From positions 8,879,451-8,943,450 of the forward strand of contig NC_084728.1 of assembly GCF_033807575.1 (NCBI RefSeq): a stretch of 64,000 bases of DNA, given 5' to 3'. This document shows, piece by piece, positions 56,481 through 64,000 of this stretch; position 1 is the stretch's first letter; every line of letters begins with the position of its first letter. Origin of the DNA: Cydia pomonella (taxonomy: Eukaryota; Arthropoda; Insecta; Lepidoptera; Tortricidae). Both the position numbers and the translations under genes were made by a program. The notes under the pieces are model-generated. The model saw only the letters and a program-made list of their open reading frames with translations, had not been told where the DNA came from and did not search any database.

Positions 56481-56683
56481 ATTTTTTATTTGTAAATATA
56501 TGTATATAAATATCTTTAGTAAGCAAAACGTTGTTAGATTAATTTAGGTTATTGTTATTTTGATTAAGTTATGTTTTGTTATTTTTAATGAAAATATTAA
56601 TAACTCATTATGAAAACTTGGTATAATAACAAATAAAACAATTCAAATGGCTAAGATATAGATTGTAGTGTTTTAAAAATTTT

Positions 56684-56930
56684 GGCTGCCCAGCGCTGGA
56701 CCAGCGAGATGGCCATGCGATGGTTGAGAGCACGCACTATGGAATGGGCCACGTGTAGATGCATACGCACCATCGCTGGCCCACTACCTTTGATATGCGG
56801 ACAAAAAACCGAGACCGTGGCTATCCCATCGCCATCTCGCCGCGCCATAAGCCATCCGAAACTACTACTCTCTACACGCTGGCCCATTTTAGTGGGTCAG
56901 TATGATGGCCCATCATGTAGAGGAGCCATA
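56684..56930. repeat. MITE, left-truncated, abutting the palindrome
   Basis: Starts inside the terminal motif (GCCCAGCGCTGGACCAGCG) directly at the end of the right palindrome arm. It has one partial minisatellite unit and ends CCCATCATGTAGAGGAGCC. Compared with 51386-51748 it lacks the outermost 5' bases. Confidence 0.65.
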
Positions 56931-56944
56931 ACGCAATTAGAATG

Positions 56945-57070
56945 CGCCCACAGAGTTCCTAGTTCCTCTTTTATCCATCATCAGATCAGCTTGTTTGTAC
57001 CATAATATTGCATTGTCACCCAACTTACATATGTATGTGAAGTTTTAGCTCAATTGAATAATGGGAAGTG
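56945..57070 (+). repeat. Fragment of the CAAGCTTTTAT MITE family
   Basis: ATCATCAGATCAGCTTG, then ACCATAATATTGCATTGTCA and CTTACATATGTATG match the central part of 57866-58158. Confidence 0.6.
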
Positions 57071-57149
57071 GGTTATTTATTTATTTATTATTATTTATTA
57101 ATTTAGCTTGAAGATTTGACTCGAATTTAAATACATTGCAAGTGAAATA

Positions 57150-57378
57150 ATAGTACATTACGACACAAGTGTGAAAAATAGGAAATTCGAAACGAGTGGC
57201 GATAAATTAAGACACGACCGAAGGGAGTGTTTTAAATCGACACGAGTTGCGTATTACCTATTCGCACATGTATCGTACAACGTTTTACAGTACATATGGC
57301 CCTTTAAATGTTCGACACAGTAACGTAATATGCTAATTTTCGCACTAGTGCGGTAAAGTAGCACCATATATGTACTGT
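57150..57378. repeat. AB unit (orientation of the 35.6-kb array)
   Basis: AGTACATTACGACACAAGTG to ATATATGTACTGTAA, similar to the tandem units but more diverged. Confidence 0.65.
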
Positions 57379-57381
57379 AAA

Positions 57382-57645
57382 AGCTTTTACGGTATATATG
57401 GTGCTACTTTTCCGCACTAGTGCGTAAATTAGCATATTATGTCGAAAATTTAAAGGGTCATATGTACTGTAAAACGTTGTACGATACATGTGCGAATAGG
57501 TAATTCGCAACTTGGTCACCCTTCAGTCGTGTTTTAATTTATCGCCATGCGTTACGAATTTCCTATTTTTCGCACTTGTATCGTAAATAACTATTACAGT
57601 AAATATGGGGCTACTTTACCGCACTAGTGCGATAATTAGCACTCT
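57382..57645. repeat. AB unit, inverted relative to the previous one
   Basis: TTTACGGTATATATGGTGCT onwards, followed by module B and the beginning of another module A (57594-57645). With 57150-57378 it forms a head-to-head pair. Confidence 0.6.
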
Positions 57646-57784
57646 TACAATTTACGTACCTACAATAAGTACAAATAAATGGTGATGGTCAAATAACTCA
57701 AAGTTTAAACTGTCAATCGTATCCAAAAATACCACGCACACATCAAACTTATTGCTATGCATGCATATAGATGGCTCGTTGGGC

Positions 57785-57834
57785 AAGTAGGACGGCGGGC
57801 CGTATGTTTGTTTGCCACCGACGTGGTATTAAAA
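57785..57834 (+). repeat. LINE 3'-end sliver (family L)
   Basis: CGGCGGGCCGTATGTTTGTT and TGCCACCGACGTGGTATTAA. Confidence 0.55.
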
Positions 57835-57865
57835 TAAGTTTTTGGCAAAAATTTCATTTTTGGTA

Positions 57866-58158
57866 CAAGCTTTTATCGCTGACTGTACTTTTCTTTCCAC
57901 AGGCAACTAATACTCATCGAGCAAATTCTAAAAACCTCAAACACAATTAGGTTGCGTTGTTTCATCACAGAGTTCCTATGTCCACCTCTTGTCTCCATCA
58001 TCAGATCAGCTCGATGGTACCATAATATTGCATTGTCACCCGACTTACATATGTATGCAAATTTTCAGCTCAATCGGAAACCGGGAAGTGGATCAAATTT
58101 AACTTGCACGATTTGATTACAAACAGACAACGGTCAGGTGAAAGTAAATAAAAGCTTG
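57866..58158. repeat. TA-flanked MITE with CAAGCTTTTAT ends, 293 bp
   Basis: Starts CAAGCTTTTATCGCTGAC and ends AAATAAAAGCTTG, with TA on both sides (57864-57865, 58159-58160). Reverse-oriented relative of 13019-13254. Confidence 0.7.
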
Positions 58159-58189
58159 TAAAAAACGAGTTAACTTAGCCTACTGTTTA

Positions 58190-58435
58190 CCTACTAAGCT
58201 TAAAAAGGTAAGCCGGAGCAACAGAGTTATGTATTTAGGTACAATAGCGTGCAGTTTAGGGTCTCGGGTCAAAGCCGACACGTTGAGGTTGTCGTTATAT
58301 AAGCAGATTCGTTATCAGAGCAGTCAAGGACATGGGAGGTGTCTATTGTATGGTAATACTGCGTGTCAGAGTAGGGTGACCATGGTTGTAGGTTAGGGTG
58401 GGATAATTAAGATACCTTATCCTGCCTGTTGTGTG
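58190..58435. other. Unassigned sequence
   Basis: No recognised feature. Confidence 0.3.
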
Positions 58436-58437
58436 GC

Positions 58438-58545
58438 TCTGTCACTAATCATTTGTTTTTCTTTAAGCTATCTGTACTGTATCTGTTAAGCTGTACTCGT
58501 ATCTGTACTGAGGCGTGCCAAAAAAGAGTATTCTATCTATCTTTT
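58438..58545 (-). repeat. Repeat shared with 41455-41585
   Basis: TCACTAATCATTTGTTTTTC to GAGTATTCTATCTATC, the reverse of the 41.4-kb fragment but without its inverted duplication. Confidence 0.5.
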
Positions 58546-58549
58546 TTTT

Positions 58550-58800
58550 TTTTTTTATAACGATAGGCAAGCGTTTGACCACGATCTCACCTGATGGTAA
58601 GTGATGATGCGGTCTACGGTGGAGCACGCTTACCTATGAGATACCTATTTACCCTAGCCTTGAAGAGACCCAGATTGTAGTCATGCGGAAACACAGACTC
58701 GGGCAGGGCATTCCACTCCTTGGCAGTTCGCATAAGAAATGTTGAAGCAAAACGCTTCGTGCGTATTTGTGGAATACCTACTATGAAGCGATGCCGGAGT
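58550..58800 (-). pseudogene. LINE C-terminal coding end and 3' UTR
   Basis: The minus strand encodes an end such as RTAKEWNALPESVFPHDYNL and GLFKARVNRYLIGK, followed by CACTTACCATCAGGTGAGAT and a long A tail (58543-58556 as T). This is a typical jockey/CR1-like LINE terminus. It is 5'-truncated, without enzyme domains. Confidence 0.75.
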
Positions 58801-58984
58801 GCCGCTATCGCTATCTATCTTATCTTCTAGCCAGATATCAAAACTTGTAATTCTTGCCAATTCAAATGCAATTTCGATTAATCAAAATAAAGATTATTTG
58901 TATCGAATGGGAGGACTTTTTTATAGGCCTCTGTCTCTGGTGTGCTTCCGTATATTCTATATGGATGGCAAGAGGCGCTTCCCT

Positions 58985-59137
58985 ATATGTGACATTATCT
59001 ATGAAAAGGGACCTTATTATCGATGGGGCTTACGCCGCACTGAGTAGCGCGGCCTTGTTTATAATATGGGAGCATCATTGATAATGGCGTAAGTGCCACC
59101 GACAATAAGGTCCCTTTTCATAGATAATGTCACATAT
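58985..59137. repeat. Palindromic MITE, ATATGTGACATTATC ends
   Basis: ATATGTGACATTATCTATGA plus AAAGGGACCTTATT pairs with its complement at 59099-59137. Stem of about 38 bases. Confidence 0.7.
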
Positions 59138-59139
59138 TT

Positions 59140-60480
59140 TGCCAGGGCTTACCTTTAAAGCACATCTTTCTATTCAAATGTAAACAGAACCTACAGTGCA
59201 AAAGCGCCGGCAAAAGATAAAGATAAAGCTAGTTAATTTTTCAAGTGGGCATATTACAACGCTTATGAACATCAAATAAAGCTACGCCGACTCGAACCCT
59301 ACACCTCTGACCAGAGAAGATTTAAAGCCCTCCTAAATTATAGGAGGGTGTCCCAATATGGGACCGACAAGAAACTCGGCGAAATATGCAATTATGCCAT
59401 CCCTGATTGCTTAAAATGACAATGAACCAGCAAGCAACAGTTTAACAATATTCAATAAAAGGTAAATCTTCATAAATAGACGATCACATTAATTAAACAC
59501 GGATCCGTTCAGTTTTTGGGATATCTAGCATAGATGGTAAAGAACCTACCTAACTTTTAACAGCCATTGATTATTAACGCATTCACTGCCAACGTTTTCG
59601 TAGCGCTACGCGGGTAGCCGATTGTGGCGTTTTCCCGCTTTGTAGAGGAAAGCGACTACGAACAGAGCGCTCGCCGAGCGGGCTCCCGGCACTTAATGTG
59701 TTAATTGATTTAGCATATTTGTTTGTGTTGTTTAGCAATAAGACCGTCTCTTGTTGCATAGTTTTTAACTGTATGGTGTACAATATAGAATATTAATTTC
59801 TCGTTGTCGTGTAAGCAACAAGAAAGTATTTTTTTGACCGAGCGTTAGGTTAGTTCTTCGTTTTAGCTTGGCCAAAAATTATTTCTTATGTCCGGATGCT
59901 CTCCTCTACAGGTCGCAATTCTCAACCGATTCTCGTGAAATTATGTAAACAGGTTCGATGATTAAATGTTATGTTTTTGTTGATTATCTTTTTGGGAAAT
60001 TTTCAAAATAGTAGAGCCAAACATTTATTTAGTTTTAAGTTATGCTCACGAGGTCTACAGCTCAGAGTCACTAGTACTAAGTACCTTACGTAAAGTTAAG
60101 ACTGTCCTAGCCTAAACCATGGTCACCCTACGTCTCGCTGCTTGGTTTACTAGGCAGTAAGCAATAAAAACCTGCCGTGCTAAAGGTTGGCTATGTGTAC
60201 GTTTCTAGGACGTTCCGTGCGTTAATATGTAAACAAAACAAATATGGAGGACTTCGTGAAAGATTTTCTACTATTTTTTTTTCTCCATTAAGTTGCAATG
60301 GGGGGTAATTCTGAGAATACTGATACTGATACTTAGGATAATTCCAGCCAGCAGATCCTGCAGCAAGGATTTGGGAGGGCAGACTATGCAATTAAGTATT
60401 GCCATGATATAAAGTGCCTCTGGTTTAGTAGATATGACCGATTTTCAAAATTCAAAGCTATTCCAAAGTACCTTTTATGG
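59140..60480. other. Unassigned sequence
   Basis: No recognised gene or repeat; frames of 66 codons at 59583 and 60191 have no motif. Confidence 0.35.
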
Positions 60481-60486
60481 TAGCGC

Positions 60487-60700
60487 TTACGCAGCGGCTT
60501 ACGTGAGCGAATAACTCGCGAACGTGAAGCGGCGCGAAACGGCGTGGCGCGGCGGTCCACAGCATTCGCGTTCGCAACGAGATCGCCCACGTAGAACACT
60601 TCCATCGGTATCAAAGGATTGATTCACCCGCGCCGCGCCGCCGCGCCGCTTCGCGTTCGCGAGTTCGCGAGTTATTCGCTCACGTAGGCCGCTGCGTTAC
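60487..60700. repeat. GC-rich palindromic MITE, ACGCAGCGGC ends
   Basis: ACGCAGCGGCTTACGTGAGC and GCTCACGTAGGCCGCTGCGT are inverted at the ends. CGAATAACTCGCGAA and CGCCGCGCCGC-type sequence lies inside. GC content is far above its surroundings. Confidence 0.7.
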
Positions 60701-60950
60701 AAATAATTATATAAATAGTTATTTATGCAGTAACATTAAAGAGAAGCTTACCTATTCAGTCTGCATTATAATTGTAGAGCCTTAGTATTAAGACATTGTT
60801 GTCTGTCTTACCTGTAAAGAAAAAAAACTGTCTTTATTTCCTTACTTTTGAACAGGTTAAATTAAGAAAATTTATATTAAGAGGGAAGTAAACCACGTGA
60901 TCATTCATACAAAAATAGTCTCATAGTCAAATAGTCAAAAACGTCTTTCC

Positions 60951-61092
60951 ACTCAACGAGGGGCGGGAGGGGGTTAGGGTCGGCAACGCGCATGTAACTC
61001 CTCTGAAGTTGCAGGCGTACATAGGCTACGGATACTGCTTACCATCAGGCGGGCCGTATGCTTGTTTGCCACCGACGTAGCATTAAAAAAAA
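60951..61092 (+). repeat. LINE 3' end (family L)
   Basis: GGGGTTAGGGTCGGCAACGC, then GTTGCAGGCGTACATAGGCT, the GCCGTATGCTTGTTTGCCAC tail and an A run. Confidence 0.65.
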
Positions 61093-61265
61093 ACTATTTT
61101 TTTTTCCATTTTCCATGATTTTTAGTATGTTATTGACGTAATAAACGAATTCATCACAATTTACTAAATTAAAAACAGGATATTTTCTATGGCAAGCCTC
61201 ACAACAAGTTTAAAATGTCTTTTATAATTCAACCCCAGGGTTAAACTATTTAGTTCTAGTTCTAG

Positions 61266-61567
61266 CAACTCATCATCATCCTCGCGTTGTCCTGCATTTT
61301 ACCACTGCTCATGGGAGCCTGGGGTCCGCATGGCAACTAATACCAAAAATTGGCGTAGGCACTAGTTTTTACGAAAGCGACTGCCATCTGACCCTTCCAA
61401 CCCAGAGAGTATATGCCTTATTGATGTTTTCCTTCACCGGAAAGCGACCGGTAAATATCAAATGATATTTCGTACATAAGTTCCGAAAAATTCATTGGTA
61501 TGAGCCGGGGTTTGAACCCGTGACCGCGACTGCAAGTCGCACGCTCTTACCGCTAGACCAGCGTTTA
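61266..61567 (-). mobile_element. SINE family B
   Basis: Reversed full-length copy with a recognisable B box (GGTTTGAACCC in reverse: GGGTTCAAACC) and the shared AAATATCATTTGATATTTAC word. A deletion removes the CCGGACTAATCCC segment. Confidence 0.75.
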
Positions 61568-62052
61568 TATTAAAGAACTAGCTGTAGTATATCTAAGTAT
61601 GACCTATTTATCTTTGCGAGTTATATAAATCAATTTAATTAAATATGCACGTAAATAATGAGCGGCGTCAGTGAGTCATGAAACAAGTCTCACAGGATGT
61701 TGATCTAGTTCTATTAGTATGTTCCACTATGGTCTGTAAGATTATTATTATTTACTTTTCCAGGAAATTATAGTTTTTATACGGCATCGCTTACTCGGCC
61801 GTAATACTTCGCTTACACAATTTAAGAGGCTGTTCCAAAAATTCGTGTTTTTATACAGCATCGTTCATGCTCGGCCGTTAATACTAGTCATGTCATAGCT
61901 ATAAATGTGTGTCTCTATTATTTCCCATAAAGTTTTAAGTCATAATGTATTGTTTGTCCGCAATTTCGTTTGCCATAATTTGTTTTTTTCTTAGAAACGC
62001 GTAACTTTTCAAGATTGCCATAAAACAAACCTAACCTTACCTATCTATAGGA

Positions 62053-62156
62053 TAACCTTACGAAAATCCTGCGTAGTTAACGATTTCAGAATTATGACTA
62101 ATGATAATCTGACAATCATTACATTATGACTTTCAATAATTATATCAAACAAAGGG
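62053..62156 (+). repeat. 104-bp direct repeat, left copy
   Basis: TAACCTTACGAAAATCCTGC to ATATCAAACAAAGGG, repeated at 63274-63377 with three differences. The two copies exactly bracket a SINE. Confidence 0.9.
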
Positions 62157-62288
62157 CCTGCCTACGAAGCTGATGGTCCCGGGTTCAAATCCTGGTAAGG
62201 GCATTTATTCGTGTGATGTGATATTTGTTCCTGAGTCATGGTTGTTTTCTATGTATTTAAGTATGTATAAATATTTATATATTATATA
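62157..62288 (+). mobile_element. SINE family A (part 1), 5'-truncated
   Basis: Begins at CCTGCCTACGAAGCTGATGG, missing the first 35 or so bases including the A box. B box GGTTCAAATCC is present. Interrupted after ATATATTATATA by a LINE insert. Confidence 0.85.
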
Positions 62289-63161
62289 ACTCCACGGCCG
62301 ATTCGGCCACGGCGACTGCTATCAACTCCGTTGCTGTCTCTGGTGTGCTCGCAAGTGACTGATGTAGCCGATCTTGCTACTAAAAGTTCGCAAACATTGC
62401 GGGCATGTGAGCACACCATTTTCGTAATTATAGTGCGTAGCCGCGGGTGGTCTGGCTTTTATATCGTCGCGCTTGGCGTCCAGCTCTAAGCGCCGACGAG
62501 CTTCGAAATCAGCTACTTTGGCATTTATAGTAGCCCGCCACTCCATTCGTATGGCTGCCTGCTGCTCCCATCGCGAGGGCTCTATACGACACTTTTTCAT
62601 GTGCCGCTTAAGCACATCTTTGTACCTGAGGAATTGGCCACCCTGTTTCCGCTTGCCTTCCTCAAGCTCAGAATAAAAGATGCGCCTAGCCCCACGCTGG
62701 TCGTTCATCCGTGAAACGTGACCGCACCAACGAAGCTGATGTCGCATGAGGTATACCTCGATACCACCCACATTTGCTCTACGCAGCACTTCGGTATTCC
62801 GAACACGATCAGACCATCGGATCTTCAGTATTTTGCGTAGGCATCTGAGGTGGAATCGGTCCAGCATGCGAATATGGCGGCGATAAACGGTCCACGTTTC
62901 AGCGGAGTATAGAAGGTTAGGCAGCACGACTGCCATATAAACGGATATCTTAGTGGCCAGTTTTAAGTCGTGTGAGCTGAGAACCTTGTGGTCTAACTTG
63001 CCAAAAGCTGCAGCCGCAGCCCCGATCCTGCTGTTAATTTCAGCATCAAGGTCGCACTTGGATGTTAACGTGCTCCCCAGGTAGCGGAACTTGTCTACCT
63101 GCTTCAGCTGGTCCTCACCGAGTCTAACGACCAGTGTCTGTTGACTGACAACGTCCAGTTG
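62289..63161 (-). mobile_element. 5'-truncated non-LTR retrotransposon (LINE)
   Basis: An 873-bp insert in a SINE, flanked by a 12-bp target duplication ATATATTATATA (62277-62288 and 63162-63173). The 3' end on the minus strand follows the coding stop by only 33 bases and contains GGCCGAATCGGCC. No poly(A) is visible. Confidence 0.8.
62322..63161 (-). CDS. LINE reverse-transcriptase C-terminus with C2H2 zinc finger (partial)
   Basis: Open from the insertion junction to the stop at 62322, about 279 codons; the first ATG in the fragment (62936) is internal, since upstream codons are also homologous (DKFRYLGSTLTSK). Motifs are YSAETWTVYRRHIRMLDRFH, LRCLRKILKIRWSDR, HQLRWCGHVSRMND and RYKDVLKRHMKKC. 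A C-terminal C2H2 finger follows, TCPQCLRTFSSKIGYISHLR with AH (CX2C...HX3H). The catalytic YXDD part and the endonuclease are absent because of 5' truncation, so it cannot transpose. The absence of stops suggests a fairly young insertion. Clade uncertain; RTE-like is possible. Confidence 0.8.
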   Translation of the reverse strand, partial: QLDVVSQQTLVVRLGEDQLKQVDKFRYLGSTLTSKCDLDAEINSRIGAAAAAFGKLDHKVLSSHDLKLATKISVYMAVVLPNLLYSAETWTVYRRHIRMLDRFHLRCLRKILKIRWSDRVRNTEVLRRANVGGIEVYLMRHQLRWCGHVSRMNDQRGARRIFYSELEEGKRKQGGQFLRYKDVLKRHMKKCRIEPSRWEQQAAIRMEWRATINAKVADFEARRRLELDAKRDDIKARPPAATHYNYENGVLTCPQCLRTFSSKIGYISHLRAHQRQQRS

Positions 63162-63273
63162 ATATATTATATATATCGTTGTCTAAGTACCCTCAACACA
63201 AGCCTTATTGAGCTTACTGTGGGACTTAGTCAATTTGTGTAATAATGTCCTATAATATTTATTTATTATTTAT
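63162..63273 (+). mobile_element. SINE family A (part 2), 3' end
   Basis: ATATATTATATATATCGTTG through ACACAAGCCTTATTGAGCTT to the TATTTATTATTTAT tail, which meets the right 104-bp repeat exactly. Confidence 0.85.
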
Positions 63274-63377
63274 TAACCTTACGAAAATCCTGCGAAGTTA
63301 ACGGTTTCCGAATTATGACTAATGATAATCTGACAATCATTACATTATGACTTTCAATAATTATATCAAACAAAGGG
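63274..63377 (+). repeat. 104-bp direct repeat, right copy
   Basis: Second copy of 62053-62156, with three substitutions and no indel. Confidence 0.9.
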
Positions 63378-64000
63378 AGCCGCAACATATTATATATAGG
63401 TATAGTGCTAAGTAGAACACATCAGATAAACTATCGATACTATATTCCAACCAACTGAACGGGTTGGGGTTCAATCCGGGCCCAGTCCTTATGTAGGAAA
63501 TCAACTACATTGCTTAGATCATATCACACAGGAAAGTTGGTGAAATGACGGTCTGATTATGTATATCAAACCAATAAAGAAAATAAAATAAAAATAAAGA
63601 GAAAGAATAAAGATTTATATTTAATTTCATTTCAATATCTACTCTTAAATTAAGCCATAAAAACGGGTTCATTTGTATGGGAAATTAGATATATTAAATT
63701 GTCAGTCATGCATTTTTAAATAAAAGATTGCCAACATGATTTTGAGTAACGAGGAGCTGCAACGGTAGCACGCGTTGGCAGACCGACGCAAACACAAAGA
63801 CGTATTAGTGTCTCACGAAAGTTGTTTCCACTTTCCATTACATTTGTATGGGAAATAATTCATGAAGTGACTCGTTTTAGATTTTGTCAAGACCGCAGTA
63901 GGACGTTTACTACTATGACAGGGAAATGGGATTGCTAGCCGAGTGAAGCGAGGTAGTTTAGTAAAACGAGGCTGACGATTCTGAATTAGTTCGAACTTGA
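63378..64000. other. Unassigned sequence
   Basis: No gene. CATTTGTATGGGAAAT occurs twice (63669 and 63842), a hint of a dispersed repeat. The tRNA-B-box-like GGGTTCAATCC-type word at about 63469 has no matching A box. Confidence 0.35.

Larger units (their letters stand above)
52828..56683. repeat. 3,856-bp spacerless palindrome
   Basis: I compared the arms line by line: bases 52828-54755 are the reverse complement of 54756-56683 with no indels and three mismatches (near 54371, 54496 and 54750). The two arms contain the same LINE tail, the same family-B SINE and mirror-image chance frames (53029-53286 with 56225-56482, 53786-53986 with 55525-55725). The centre is CCAGC/GCTGG with no spacer. 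It is either a very recent inverted duplication or an assembly or library artefact. Confidence 0.95.

Noticed and set aside
62473..62676. Plus-strand 67-codon frame in the LINE insert
   Set aside because: It is the antisense of the LINE C-terminal coding region.

Overview
The window looks like repeat-rich intergenic DNA from a moth or butterfly (Lepidoptera). The basis is the AT-rich background and many dispersed families that I recognise from lepidopteran genomes: tRNA-headed SINEs, LINE 3' ends carrying a 'TGCTTGTTTGCCACCGACG' tail, and dozens of hairpin MITEs. The order is my inference from memory of these families; the species is not determined. I find no convincing host gene, no true tRNA or rRNA gene, and no CRISPR array. 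One 100-base run of N (9281-9380) is a scaffold gap.

Layout. 1-9.2 kb: AT-rich DNA with scattered MITEs, one SINE and one LINE tail. 9.2-15.7 kb: gap, LINE 3' ends, a SINE nested in a SINE, and hairpin MITEs. 15.9-20.4 kb: a full-length Ty1/copia LTR retrotransposon of 4,478 bp with two identical 185-bp LTRs and a 5-bp target duplication. It has an initiator-tRNA-like primer site and recognisable gag, protease, integrase, RT and RNase H, but the reading frame is broken twice by single missing bases. It sits between the A and B boxes of a SINE. 20.4-32 kb: low-copy AT-rich DNA with LINE fragments, hAT-like and palindromic MITEs and three SINE families. 32.6-33.5 kb: a 0.92-kb foldback element. 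35.6-38.8 kb: three near-identical 228-bp tandem units, the third split by a 2,520-bp hAT-type insertion with an exact 8-bp target duplication. 39-51 kb: LINE pseudogenes and nested MITEs. 51.4-57 kb: a minisatellite-bearing MITE family next to a 3,856-bp palindrome with no spacer, whose arms differ by 3 bases in 1,928. 57-64 kb: more MITEs, LINE tails and SINEs, ending with a SINE flanked by 104-bp direct repeats and itself invaded by a 5'-truncated LINE.

The coding sequence that can be recognised is all from retroelements: the copia gag-pol, and C-terminal reverse-transcriptase or tail fragments of several non-LTR families. The nested insertions give relative ages, with SINEs and MITEs older, and the copia element, the hAT insertion, the 228-bp array and the giant palindrome recent. 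The most unusual structures are the spacerless palindrome, whose centre is made of MITE ends, and the 104-bp duplication around a SINE.
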